Shown here piece by piece: positions 6,038-13,453 of a stretch of DNA of 14,464 bases. Both the position numbers and the translations under genes were made by a program. Source of the stretch: CAVHXA01 sp963639765 (GTDB taxonomy: Bacteria > Bacillota > Clostridia > Oscillospirales > Oscillospiraceae); contig CAVHXA010000045.1 in NCBI GenBank assembly GCA_963639765.1, positions 1 through 14,464 on the forward strand, given 5' to 3'. Within the stretch, counting starts at the first letter, position 1. The number at the start of each line of letters is the position of its first letter. The notes below the pieces were generated by a model, which saw only the letters and a list, made by a program, of their open reading frames with translations, had not been told where the DNA came from and searched no databases.

Positions 6038-6562
6038 TTACTTTTTCAGAATGTCAATGGCGTACTGCGGTGTGCCGTCCTTGACCCGGAAGCGGATCAC
6101 CACGGTTCCATCCGACACATCGTACCTTGCTTCAAAGGGCTCATACCACAGGGTGGTCATCCCCGGGCAGTGCTCGTAGGCATCCAAACGCCACGCTTCC
6201 CAATCCGTGTCGACCTGGTGTTGCAGCCACAGTCTGTAGAGATCCATCAGGTAAGTGAGGTGTGCGTCCGCTTCCATTTTCCGGATCGCCTGATCGGCGG
6301 TCAGCGCTTTGAAATCCGTCTGCCGCTGCGGCTGTAGGCATGCCCACTGTGCCAGCGGCTTGGGCGCTCCCATGAAGGCCATCTTCGCTTCGTCTGTGCC
6401 GCAAAGGTCGCAAATCATGATGTCGTAGCTGCGGCTCAATGCGTTGGTGTACAGCCGGTCACCCAGTTTCATCGTATGCTCACCGCAGCGCGGGCAGCGG
6501 GTATAGGTGCCCGCTGCCTGTGCTGCCTTGATCTCTGCCATGCGCTCCTGAATCGTTCTCAC
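6038..6562 (-). CDS. Zinc-ribbon phage protein, unknown function (174 aa)
   Basis: The start is a GTG at 6562 that overlaps the stop of the upstream gene (GTGA) and sits behind GGAGG, indicating translational coupling. CPRC (23-26) and CDLC (51-54) form a four-cysteine zinc ribbon. The helical middle (MEADAHLTYLMDLYRLWLQHQ) and the C-terminal part (GTVVIRFRVKDGTPQYAIDIL) match no family I can name. The first internal Met (residue 8) lies beyond the good ribosome site spacing, so GTG is preferred. Last gene of the leftward operon before the terminator. It may bind nucleic acid or another protein; no catalytic motif is seen. Confidence 0.8.
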   Translation of the reverse strand: MRTIQERMAEIKAAQAAGTYTRCPRCGEHTMKLGDRLYTNALSRSYDIMICDLCGTDEAKMAFMGAPKPLAQWACLQPQRQTDFKALTADQAIRKMEADAHLTYLMDLYRLWLQHQVDTDWEAWRLDAYEHCPGMTTLWYEPFEARYDVSDGTVVIRFRVKDGTPQYAIDILKK

Positions 6563-7476
6563 TTCATTTCCTCCTCGCTCTGCTGTGTCTCGTCAGCTTC
6601 TGAATCGACCTGTGCGTTTTCAAGTTGCTGCCTGCGAAGCGCTGCGTATTTCTGCCGGTGCGCATCCATCTTTGCGGTAGTACGAAAGGCGGCGAAGCCG
6701 TGCAGGTGATCAAGCAGGACACTGCGCAGTTCCTTGTGTTCCGCTCCGCCCAGTCCAAGCTGGAGCAGGAAGCCCCGGCAGAAATACTTCATCTCGCCGT
6801 CTTCCGGTTCGCTCATCGTGGTGTTCACCCGCGTGGCGGCCTTTGCCTTATCGGCAATCGCCAGCAGGAGCTTTGCGTAATACTGCCACCGGGTCGGATC
6901 GCTTTCATCGTGCGGGAAGATCAGGCCGATGCGCCCATCTTCCAAATCAATGCCCTTGATGAAGCCATGGTCTATGCTCTCGTGCAGGACGCGCTCCAGA
7001 ATCGGCATTTCGGTCAGGGCATCGCTCTGCAGTGTGGTAATGACTTCGGGCTCAATAACGATGTCCCGGCTTCTGGTCATCTCGCAAATCAGGCGCTGCC
7101 GTGCATGCAGCATGCGAATCAGGTTCTTGAGCCCCGTGGGCGTGAAGGAGGAAAGCGGGAGGGAAACGCAGGTGTGCGTGACGGGCGCTTCCAAATCGGG
7201 TTCTGTCTTTTCGGCAGGCTGTTCTTCGGCGTTCTCCGCTGCGGGCTGTTCCGGCCAAGCAATCGGCTCTGAAATGCAGCCGTGCTCCAGCAGCCAGCCG
7301 GATACTTCCAGCAGGTCGGCGTACTCGCCGGTGATCGCGCCATCGCGCTCGATGGTCAGGTTGCCTACGCGGTAGGCGTATGTCGGTGTGCCTGCGTACC
7401 GGCACTCGGTTTCGAGATGCTCGGCCAGTGCGTATGCCATTTCCTTGCGGTTGTTCGTGGTGGTTTCTACTCTCAT
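6559..7476 (-). CDS. 'Virulence protein'-like phage/ICE protein sharing modules with the amidoligase (305 aa)
   Basis: ATG 7476 follows GAGGAGG. The N-terminal part (NNRKEMAYALAEHLETECRY, then AGTPTYAYRVGNLTIERDG, 9-46) matches the family often labelled 'virulence protein' in Clostridia plasmids, conjugative elements and phages; the label carries no proven function. Residues 70-100 are an acidic, Ala/Glu-rich linker. Residues 105-215 hold the family's middle domain (LPLSSFTPTGLKNLI, GLIFP). Residues 229-266 (KYFCRGFLLQLGLGGAEHK and following) align with the amidoligase C-terminus at 17 of 38 positions by eye. The C-terminus is a charged coiled-coil-like tail (residues 270-305). It overlaps the downstream zinc-ribbon gene by four bases. 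Confidence 0.75.
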   Translation of the reverse strand: MRVETTTNNRKEMAYALAEHLETECRYAGTPTYAYRVGNLTIERDGAITGEYADLLEVSGWLLEHGCISEPIAWPEQPAAENAEEQPAEKTEPDLEAPVTHTCVSLPLSSFTPTGLKNLIRMLHARQRLICEMTRSRDIVIEPEVITTLQSDALTEMPILERVLHESIDHGFIKGIDLEDGRIGLIFPHDESDPTRWQYYAKLLLAIADKAKAATRVNTTMSEPEDGEMKYFCRGFLLQLGLGGAEHKELRSVLLDHLHGFAAFRTTAKMDAHRQKYAALRRQQLENAQVDSEADETQQSEEEMK

Positions 7477-7542
7477 GGGGATACCTCCTCGTTTTTTGTC
7501 GCATTCAGCGTGACGACATTAACGCTCTGATGCCCCGGAAAG

Positions 7543-7713
7543 TCAACCGCATAGCGGCACACATCGGGATTTATTTTTGAGAATCTGTCTTAGGCCGCGA
7601 ATCGCACCCTCCACGTCTCCGGAGAGCGCCTGCCCGCGCAGTGTCAGGATGGCCTGCCGGGGCAGCCTGTTCCGGTACGCTTTCAAATGCCGCAGGAATT
7701 CCTCTTTCGACAT
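7543..7713 (-). CDS. Small basic phage protein, unknown function (56 aa)
   Basis: ATG 7713 was chosen because TTGGAGG lies just upstream; the longer frame to 7797 would run through a hairpin and a likely promoter. The sequence (MSKEEFLRHLKAYRNRLPRQ, then AILTLRGQALSGDVEGAIRG) is helical and basic. It resembles a small conserved protein common in prophages of Firmicutes near late regulators, with no assigned role. It is the first gene after the candidate promoter at 7788-7796 and heads the segment leading to the 305-residue protein. Confidence 0.75.
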   Translation of the reverse strand: MSKEEFLRHLKAYRNRLPRQAILTLRGQALSGDVEGAIRGLRQILKNKSRCVPLCG

Positions 7714-7721
7714 ACATCCTC

Positions 7722-7767
7722 CAAAAGCAAGAACCACGCCGGTGCTTGCCCGTGCGTGGCTCTTTTG
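7722..7767 (-). promoter_or_regulatory. Leader hairpin upstream of the 56-residue gene
   Basis: CAAAAG (7722-7727) pairs with CTTTTG (7762-7767), and ACCACGC pairs with GCGTGGC or GCGTGGT inside. On the minus strand the hairpin ends immediately before the GGAGG of the gene at 7713. It could modulate translation or act as an attenuator. On the plus strand it is followed by a short T run. Confidence 0.4.
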
Positions 7768-7787
7768 ATTGTGTTTCGACAGTTTAC

Positions 7788-7796
7788 AGTATAGCA
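7788..7796 (-). promoter_or_regulatory. Candidate extended -10 promoter downstream of the DUF1492 regulator
   Basis: On the minus strand TGCTATACT gives an extended -10 (TGn plus TATACT). No good -35 lies at 17 bases; a TTGATA is present but 22 bases away. A promoter with a poor -35 right after a late-regulator gene would fit activator-dependent transcription of the genes below it. Confidence 0.35.
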
Positions 7797-7835
7797 CAGG
7801 TACTTACTCTATTTCTATCAAAAACACTATAGGGT

Positions 7836-8243
7836 TCACGCGGGTACATGAATTTCCCGCAGCGCCTTACCATGAAGCAGGAACACATTTGCCGTGGTGT
7901 AGTTCATGGATACCGCAATCTCTTCCCAGCGCTTATAGCACAGATACCGCAGCTCCAGTACCATTTGATACTCCGGTACAGTAACGGCTTTGATCGCAGT
8001 GGTAATTTTCTTTTTTAGATCCACCAGCCTGTCGATATCCTCGTTGATTTCCTGTTCCAAGTCAATGATCTTCAGGATGGTATTCTCCATGTGCTGTTGA
8101 TTCGGCGAAGAATTCCGTGGCATATCGCTGATAGTTGCCGTTGCCTTGGTTGCCAATGCTCGAAGGTTAGACACCTGTTCCAGCTTGGCATCAATCCGCT
8201 GATCCAGCCGATACGCCTGAGAAAGATACTCCTTTGCGTTCAA
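7836..8243 (-). CDS. DUF1492 sigma-70-region-4-like phage transcription regulator
   Basis: 135 residues starting at TTG 8243, chosen because GAGGTG sits five bases upstream and homologues start with NAKEYLSQAYRLDQRI. The longer frame to 8303 overlaps the 50-residue upstream gene. The first two thirds are helical, with a heptad-like segment (ENTILKIIDLEQEINEDIDR, LVDLKKKI). The C-terminus (LELRYLCYKRWEEIAVSMNY, then VFLLHGKALREI) is a helix-turn-helix of sigma region 4 type. Such proteins sit at the end of early regions in Firmicutes phages, just before terminase genes, and are thought to act on late transcription, like ArpU/RinA. Here the candidate promoter at 7788 directly follows it. Confidence 0.85.
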   Translation of the reverse strand: MNAKEYLSQAYRLDQRIDAKLEQVSNLRALATKATATISDMPRNSSPNQQHMENTILKIIDLEQEINEDIDRLVDLKKKITTAIKAVTVPEYQMVLELRYLCYKRWEEIAVSMNYTTANVFLLHGKALREIHVPA

Positions 8244-8253
8244 ATCAAACACC

Positions 8254-8406
8254 TCACTTCGTATAGGTTTTGCGGGTGTCTGCGTCCTCAATCGTGACGA
8301 CACAGCCCTTTATGTAATTCCGTCTGATGTGCTTCCATAGCGCGTCCATGCTGGTAGCAAACATAATGCGGGACTCGCCGCCCCAGCTCACAATGTACAT
8401 GTTCAT
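8254..8406 (-). CDS. Small phage protein, unknown function (50 aa)
   Basis: ATG 8406 overlaps the stop of the SNF2 helicase gene (ATGA) and is preceded by GGGAGG, which argues for a translated, coupled gene despite its size. The sequence is MNMYIVSWGGESRIMFATSM, then DALWKHIRRNYIKGCVVTIE, then DADTRKTYTK. It predicts strand, helix, strand. Its stop lies ten bases before the TTG start of the DUF1492 gene. I recognise the pattern as a frequent small ORF in this position of such phages, but know of no function. A second ATG at 8400 is possible. Confidence 0.7.
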   Translation of the reverse strand: MNMYIVSWGGESRIMFATSMDALWKHIRRNYIKGCVVTIEDADTRKTYTK

Positions 8407-9761
8407 GTGTTTTTCCTCCCAAGCTGTGCTTTCACGGCGTCCATAAGCGCCGTTTGTGTCATGTCCTTGCGCTCGAGGGCGGCAAGAATCTGCTCGTCAA
8501 TCGTGCCCTCGCACACGATGTGATGGATTACCACGGTATCGGCCTTCTGTCCCTGCCGCCACAAGCGGGCATTGGTCTGCTGGTAGAGTTCCAAAGACCA
8601 TGTCAGCCCGAACCACACCAGCGTATTGCCGCCACTTTGCAAATTCAGTCCGTGCCCGGCAGAAGCCGGGTGGATGCAGGCCACGGGAATCCTTCCGGCG
8701 TTCCAGTCCGCGATGTCCGCGCTCGTTCGAATTTCCCGCACATGGAAGCGCTCTCGAATCCGCGCGAGGTCGTGCTTGAACCAATACGCTACCAGCACAG
8801 GCTGTCCGTTGGCCGCTTCTATGATGTCCTCCAAGGCATCCAGCTTGCGTTCGTGAAAGAACAGCGCCCGGTGCTCGGAATCGTATATGCCGCCGTTCGC
8901 CATCTGGCACAGCTTGTTCGACAGGGACGCGGCGTTGACCGCGTCGATCTGTTCGCCGTGCAGCGAAGTGACCAGCTCGCGTTTCAGTTCGTCATAGGTC
9001 TTGCGCTCCGCTTGGGACAGTCGAACCGGCACGCGGTTTGAAATGCACTCCGGCATCTGCAGGAAATCCACACTCCGCATGGAGATCGTGATATCGCCGA
9101 TCAGCCTGTAAATCTCGTCCTCAGCGCCGGAGCGAGGCTTCCATGAGAACACTTGCTGTGCGCTGCGGCGATCCGGAACGAAGAACACCTCGCGGTACTT
9201 GGTGATGAACCGACCCAGCCGCTTGCCCATATCCAGCAGCCGAAACTCCGTCCACAAGTCCATAAGGCCATTACTGCTGGGTGTACCGGTTAAGCCAACA
9301 ATGCGCTTCACCTTGGGTCGCACCTTCATAAGGGCTCTAAAGCGCTTTGCCTGATAGCTCTTGAATGAAGACAGCTCGTCTATTACCACCATGTCGTAAT
9401 CGAAGGGAAGTCCGCTCTGTTCCACCAGCCACTGCACATTCTCGCGATTGATGATGTGAATCAGGGTGTTCTGCCGAAGTGCTTCCTTGCGCTCGGCTTC
9501 TGTGCCTACGGCGACGGAATAGGTCAGGTCATGCAGGTGATCCCACTTCTGAATCTCCATAGGCCATGTGTCACGCGCCACGCGCAGAGGGGCAATTACC
9601 AGCACCCGGCTGATCTCGAAGCGCTCCAACGCCAGCTCGTGAATGGCGGTAAGCGTAATTACGCTCTTGCCAAGACCCATTTGCAGAAAGACAGCTGCTG
9701 TTGGATGGTCGATTATGAATTGCGTGGCATATTTCTGATAATCATGGGGCTGATACTTCAT
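8403..9761 (-). CDS. SNF2-family DEAD/DEAH-box helicase
   Basis: 452 residues from ATG 9761, placed behind GGAGG; the frame to 9776 lacks one. Helicase motifs run in order: QMGLGKS (motif I, 27-33), IAPLRV (Ia, 56-61), IDEL (motif II, 127-130, a DELS variant of DEAH), LTGTP (motif III, 157-161), VLVAYWFKHDL in the second RecA domain, and QQTNARLWRQGQK (motif VI, near 400). At this compact length it is a minimal phage SNF2 ATPase without accessory domains. It is a double-stranded DNA translocase likely to act in phage DNA replication or recombination. It overlaps the VRR-NUC gene by 20 bases, a pairing repeatedly found in phages, suggesting that the two act together. Confidence 0.93.
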   Translation of the reverse strand: MKYQPHDYQKYATQFIIDHPTAAVFLQMGLGKSVITLTAIHELALERFEISRVLVIAPLRVARDTWPMEIQKWDHLHDLTYSVAVGTEAERKEALRQNTLIHIINRENVQWLVEQSGLPFDYDMVVIDELSSFKSYQAKRFRALMKVRPKVKRIVGLTGTPSSNGLMDLWTEFRLLDMGKRLGRFITKYREVFFVPDRRSAQQVFSWKPRSGAEDEIYRLIGDITISMRSVDFLQMPECISNRVPVRLSQAERKTYDELKRELVTSLHGEQIDAVNAASLSNKLCQMANGGIYDSEHRALFFHERKLDALEDIIEAANGQPVLVAYWFKHDLARIRERFHVREIRTSADIADWNAGRIPVACIHPASAGHGLNLQSGGNTLVWFGLTWSLELYQQTNARLWRQGQKADTVVIHHIVCEGTIDEQILAALERKDMTQTALMDAVKAQLGRKNT

Positions 9762-10023
9762 CCAGCACACCTCCAATCTGTTCTGTATTGTCGATGACGT
9801 ATACCTGAAACCCCAGCGCCCTCAGCTGCTCCATTCGGCACTTCTGCAGGGGACGCGGCTTCTTTCCCGGTGCTTTCAGTTCCGCAAAGGCCATGCGGCC
9901 ACCGGGTAGAAGAATTAGTCTGTCTGGCACACCGTCAAGCCCGGGACTGACCCACTTGGGGCACAGCCCACCACGGTGTCTTACCTGAATGATCAATGCC
10001 TGCTCTATATCTTTCTCTTTCAT
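9742..10023 (-). CDS. VRR-NUC domain nuclease
   Basis: 93 residues from ATG 10023. This start fits the usual length and sequence of the family (MKEKDIEQAL). A start at 10047 has a somewhat better GGGGTGG upstream and cannot be excluded. The PD-(D/E)XK core is clear: GVPDRLIL with Asp34, then FAELKAPG with Glu48 and Lys50, followed by KPRPLQ. VRR-NUC proteins are stand-alone nucleases of the restriction-endonuclease fold, with Holliday-junction or flap cleavage shown for some members. The gene overlaps the SNF2 gene and is separated from the primase by 285 bases with three large hairpins. Confidence 0.92.
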   Translation of the reverse strand: MKEKDIEQALIIQVRHRGGLCPKWVSPGLDGVPDRLILLPGGRMAFAELKAPGKKPRPLQKCRMEQLRALGFQVYVIDNTEQIGGVLDEVSAP

Positions 10024-10087
10024 GTGATGCACACCACCCTTTTTCATTTCATTTTCCACCCCTTCTCTTCGTTCAGTCATGGCGCCG

Positions 10088-10160
10088 GTCAAGTCGGGCA
10101 GTGCAGCTAAGTCGGTAAGGGGGGATTTATCCCCCTTACCTACTTGGCTAACTGCTTGAC
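10088..10160. repeat. Long near-perfect hairpin H1 (about 28 pairs)
   Basis: GTCAA/TTGAC (10088-10092 with 10156-10160), GCAGT/ACTGC (10098-10102 with 10151-10155), AGCTAAGT/ACTTGGCT (10105-10112 with 10142-10149, one wobble) and GGTAAGGGGG/CCCCCTTACC (10114-10123 with 10131-10140) nest into one stem with a GATTTAT loop. Neither strand has a T run after it, so it is not an ordinary terminator. Confidence 0.7.
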
Positions 10161-10221
10161 TCCCGTTTCAGCCACACACACACATTTCCTATTAAGGTCC
10201 GTTGTTGTTTTGGCTATCAGT

Positions 10222-10246
10222 CACAAGGGAGCGTTTTTCCCTTGTG
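10222..10246. repeat. Hairpin H2, related to H3
   Basis: CACAAGGGA (10222-10230) pairs perfectly with TCCCTTGTG (10238-10246) around GCGTTTT. It is followed by TGTGGAAA, as is H3. The two look like diverged duplicates 46 bases apart. Confidence 0.65.
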
Positions 10247-10261
10247 TGTGGAAATGACTGT

Positions 10262-10298
10262 CACACAACAAGGGATAATTTTTTCCCTTGTTGCTGTG
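10262..10298. repeat. Hairpin H3, related to H2, at the end of the primase gene
   Basis: CAACAAGGGA (10266-10275) pairs with TCCCTTGTTG (10284-10293) around an AT loop, extended by CACA/TGTG across one bulged C. It ends 11 bases from the primase stop. Together with H1 and H2 it may protect or process the leftward transcript, or bind a repressor. Confidence 0.65.
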
Positions 10299-10308
10299 GA
10301 AAAGGTCG

Positions 10309-12297
10309 TCAAACAGTGCCATTTTTGCCCGTGGAATTGTCCAGCGGCGGTCGCTCCATGACTACGCCATTCTTGACCATATAGCTATCATGGAACTCTT
10401 TCAGGTATCTGCGGATCGTTTCCACGGACAGACCTGCGATCTCTGCCAGACTCTTGACGGTCACGAGTCCCTCAGCTGCTGCAGCATCATAGGCTTGATC
10501 CAGACGCTGCTTTCGCATCTCGGGGGAGGATTTGCGCGAAGACAGACCGAGGTTACCCAGGCTTCCTTCAGGCTGGTACATCGCCAATGCGCCCTCCGTG
10601 TCCAGCGGATGGAGCGGATAGTCGAAAAAGAAGTTCACCGGTTCAATCGGCGGGAACTCCCGCAGAGATGCCTCCATGCGCCATGCCGACCGGGTGGTAT
10701 CGAACTGTTCAATCTCCACGACCTCGCCGTCCTCGGTCTCCGCTTCCGTTTCCTTGAACAGCGGCTTTTTCAATTCGATAATGTCCAGCTGTGCATCCGG
10801 GTCGCGGGCAAACACCCCGCTGCCGCTGGCTCGGTCAATGGCCTTTTTCCCGCCCTGCGCACCCTTCGAGTGGTGGTGGCAGTAAATCGCCGATGCGCCA
10901 AGCTCGGTGCATATTTTGTCGAACTGGTTGCAGAAAGCACCCATGTCACTGGCGTTGTTCTCGTCGCCTGTAATCACTTTGTAGATGGGGTCGATGATGA
11001 CGGCAGCGAACTGTTCGTCCTTCATGCGCCTGACCAGTATGGGCACCAGCTTATCCAGCGGCAGGGCATGCCCGCGCAGGTTCCAGACGACGATATTCTC
11101 TTTGTGCGGCTGGGCGAAATCCAGCTTGCTGTAGATCGTGATGAAGCGGTCAATGCAGGAAGCGGGGTCGATTTCCAGGTTGACATACAGCACCTTGCCC
11201 TGCACACAGCCGAAGCCCAGCCAGCTGCTGCCCTCGGCGATGGCGATCGCCAGCTCGATGAGCAGAAAGCTCTTGCCCGCCTTGCTGGGACCGGCAATGA
11301 GCATCTTGTGCCCGCGCCGCAGGATGCCGCGAATCAGCTCCGGCGGCTTGGCCGGTGGTGTTTCCACGTCGCTCAGGCGAATCGGCTCGGGCAGCAAGGC
11401 CAGTTCCTCGGCGTATTCCAGCCACTCGCCCCATGTGTGCTTGCCGATGTTCGTGTCAAGAAGCTCCTGCATCACGCCGTCCCGCAGCACACCCGGCATA
11501 CGGCTTAAGCGAGATGGATTCTTGTTGGCGTTGTCCACGGAGAAGCCCCGCTGTTCCAGAAAACGGAACAGGTAATTGACCCGACGGCGATACTCCTGCT
11601 CGTCCGGCGCTTCAATGCGCACAACGGCGTGGATGCTCTTGCCCGCCGAATCCACCAGTGCAGCGATGGGCAGCTCGTACTTGCGATAGAAGCGCTCCTG
11701 TTCCTCCTTGGGCATATCGTCTGACTCGATGAGCACATATCGGTATGCCGACACGTTCTTGTCGGACTGACCTTTGCCGTCCAGGGGATTCATGCGAATC
11801 CACGCGCCGCAGTCAGCACGATAGGAACCGATGACGTCTCCGATGTCGTCCGTTTCACGCAATCGGGCTATGAAATCCGCTGCCCGCACGGCCAGATTGG
11901 TATTAATGGGTTTGAGTTTGCCGTGGTTGTCCGGCGCGACCTGCGTGGCAAAGCCCACGATGTCGTCGGGCTTGAACAGCGTTTCCAGATAGCGAATCAG
12001 CATCTCGCAAGGCGCAAGCTCCTGCACATCTTCGAAATCGGTGAAAGCGGAAACCCAGCCGTTCTTCCGCGCCATGGCGCGGATGGTGCGCACGGTGATG
12101 GGGTGCTCAGAGCCCTTGAAGGACATCCAGCGGCGTTCACAATCGCCCGCAATATAGCGCTTGTCGTCCTTCGACCATTCGTCCCACACGGTGCACTCGT
12201 ACCCGGCGTCCTTGAGCGCCATGCCGATGCCGAGCCATTCCGCATAGGAGCAGTCCCTGACCGGAATACAGCTGAGCGCCGAAATAATCTCATCCAA
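10309..12297 (-). CDS. Phage primase-helicase: PriCT-2, AEP-like primase and RecA-like ATPase fusion
   Basis: 662 residues from TTG 12297, which has GGAGG nine bases upstream and overlaps the preceding stop; ATG 12321 has no ribosome site. Residues 10-81 match PriCT-2 (WLGIGMALKDAGY, ERRWMSFKG, ITVRTIRAMARKNGW). Residues 95-300 look like an archaeo-eukaryotic primase domain: VLIESD (188-193) for the acidic pair, SIHAVVRI (221-228) for the histidine motif, and NPSRLSRMPGV (260-270). Residues 325-500 are a RepA-like hexameric ATPase with Walker A GPSKAGKS (336-343), Walker B VIIDP (433-437) and CHHHSKG (473-479). The last about 65 residues hold a helix-turn-helix (SLAEIAGLSVETIRRYLKEF). It probably opens and primes the phage replication fork, beside the DNA polymerase upstream. 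Confidence 0.9.
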   Translation of the reverse strand: MDEIISALSCIPVRDCSYAEWLGIGMALKDAGYECTVWDEWSKDDKRYIAGDCERRWMSFKGSEHPITVRTIRAMARKNGWVSAFTDFEDVQELAPCEMLIRYLETLFKPDDIVGFATQVAPDNHGKLKPINTNLAVRAADFIARLRETDDIGDVIGSYRADCGAWIRMNPLDGKGQSDKNVSAYRYVLIESDDMPKEEQERFYRKYELPIAALVDSAGKSIHAVVRIEAPDEQEYRRRVNYLFRFLEQRGFSVDNANKNPSRLSRMPGVLRDGVMQELLDTNIGKHTWGEWLEYAEELALLPEPIRLSDVETPPAKPPELIRGILRRGHKMLIAGPSKAGKSFLLIELAIAIAEGSSWLGFGCVQGKVLYVNLEIDPASCIDRFITIYSKLDFAQPHKENIVVWNLRGHALPLDKLVPILVRRMKDEQFAAVIIDPIYKVITGDENNASDMGAFCNQFDKICTELGASAIYCHHHSKGAQGGKKAIDRASGSGVFARDPDAQLDIIELKKPLFKETEAETEDGEVVEIEQFDTTRSAWRMEASLREFPPIEPVNFFFDYPLHPLDTEGALAMYQPEGSLGNLGLSSRKSSPEMRKQRLDQAYDAAAAEGLVTVKSLAEIAGLSVETIRRYLKEFHDSYMVKNGVVMERPPLDNSTGKNGTV

Positions 12298-12739
12298 TGT
12301 TCTGTTCCTCCATATCTTCATCGAAATAGCGAATTGGCATGGCGCGTTCTTCAGCCTTGGCGATTTCGCGCTTCATGCCGGATGTGATGCGGTCGCCGAA
12401 TACCCAAAGCTCCACGCACTTGGTTAGCATAACCTGTCCCATGAACAGCCCGAGCGCCCGGTCTTCCGGGCTACGGTCGTCCAGAAATCGGGTGAAGTAG
12501 ATGTGCGGCGCGATGGGAATATAGCCCTGACGCACAGCGAACCGACAATAGCGAATCGCCCGGCGCTCGTTGTTTAACGGGTCATCCGCGTAGGGGCTGC
12601 AGATGAACACAATAGGTCGGAACTTCTTTGTAACAGGTGGCGGAGACTGTGCCACACGCTTCTCCGCTTCGATGTTTGTGAAGGCTTCATAGGGTGTCGG
12701 GTCGTGGTAGCCTTCGCTGTTGTACTTGTTGAACTTCAT
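12290..12739 (-). CDS. DUF4406-type (nucleoside deoxyribosyltransferase-like) phage protein
   Basis: 149 residues from ATG 12739, which overlaps the stop of rha (ATGA); the frame to 12820 is a readthrough of the other gene. The Rossmann-like core shows VFICSPYADD (44-53), then a helix with YCRFAVRQGYIPIAPHIYF, then LDDRSPEDR, then ELWVFGDRITSGMKREIAKA (110-129). This pattern is shared with DUF4406 and the nucleoside 2-deoxyribosyltransferase superfamily. Many phage members have no tested activity; nucleotide salvage or NAD-related hydrolysis are guesses. The ribosome site is weak (AGGCGGG), which fits translational coupling to the gene before it. Confidence 0.8.
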   Translation of the reverse strand: MKFNKYNSEGYHDPTPYEAFTNIEAEKRVAQSPPPVTKKFRPIVFICSPYADDPLNNERRAIRYCRFAVRQGYIPIAPHIYFTRFLDDRSPEDRALGLFMGQVMLTKCVELWVFGDRITSGMKREIAKAEERAMPIRYFDEDMEEQNIG

Positions 12740-13452
12740 GCAGCCGTCCCGCCTTCCGTAAGGAGCGCCACGGACTCCCGAGTCGTGCCGAACTTTCCTG
12801 CGTTGGTCATGGCATACCATTCCAGCTGGCGCTTGCGCTGCTGGTAATCCGGAACAGCCAGCAGCAGACCGATATCGACCGTCTGCAACAGGTCGAGCAT
12901 GGCAATCTGATCATCGCGGAGATAAGGACGAATGCTCTGGCCTTTTTCCAAATCGTGTGCTTCCCGGAACTGTTTTGCCGACATGCCGAGCACAATGCGA
13001 TTGAGCATATCGCACTCGTTGGAGTAGTGGTAGGGCTTCGCATCCGGGTGAAGCAGGCGAATCTGTGCGGTCAGTTTAGGGAACTGTTCACGCGCCGTAA
13101 CCAGTGTGCCGATGAACTTCTCCATCTCGTTGAAGCGCCTGATGTAGAATTCCTTAAACCGGGCAGCCTTTTTGCCGGTAAAGCCCATGACAAGAGCGGT
13201 AAAGCCATCCCGCGTCAAGGCATAACAGCGCTGTTTTCTGCCGCGCACATCGGTGTAGGTAATCGGCGCAAAATTGCGCCGATTGAATTCGGCACTGTAA
13301 CCGGAGTCTTCGGAAATGATCTGGTCAATATTGCGAAGGACATCCTTGTGAGATTTCTCAAAGGCATCCGCTACAAAGCGGCTGTCAACCAGTGCGGTAT
13401 CGTTGTAGTCGGCAAACATGCCGTGTTCATCCATGGGAATCAGCTGCTTCAT
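12736..13452 (-). CDS. rha: Rha family phage regulatory protein
   Basis: 238 residues from ATG 13452, placed by GGAGG seven bases upstream. The N-terminal half is the Rha domain: LVDSRFVADAFEKSHKDVLR, then FNRRNFAPITYTDVRGRKQR, then CYALTRDGFTALVMGFTGKK, then ARFKEFYIRRFNEMEKF. The C-terminal half (HPDAKPYHYSNECDMLNRIV, LGMSAKQFREAHDLEKGQSI, IGLLLAVPDYQQRKRQL) is the extension usual in Clostridia prophages. In lambdoid phages Rha interferes with growth in some hosts and its family is treated as an antirepressor-like regulator. Its exact target here is unknown. It lies between a zinc-ribbon gene and DUF4406 in a run of overlapping genes. Confidence 0.9.
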   Translation of the reverse strand: MKQLIPMDEHGMFADYNDTALVDSRFVADAFEKSHKDVLRNIDQIISEDSGYSAEFNRRNFAPITYTDVRGRKQRCYALTRDGFTALVMGFTGKKAARFKEFYIRRFNEMEKFIGTLVTAREQFPKLTAQIRLLHPDAKPYHYSNECDMLNRIVLGMSAKQFREAHDLEKGQSIRPYLRDDQIAMLDLLQTVDIGLLLAVPDYQQRKRQLEWYAMTNAGKFGTTRESVALLTEGGTAA

Positions 13453-13453
13453 T

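Noticed and set aside
5213..6337. 374-codon plus-strand frame overlapping the glutaminase
   Set aside because: It is an out-of-frame shadow of the glutamine amidotransferase that then reads through two terminators and an antisense gene.
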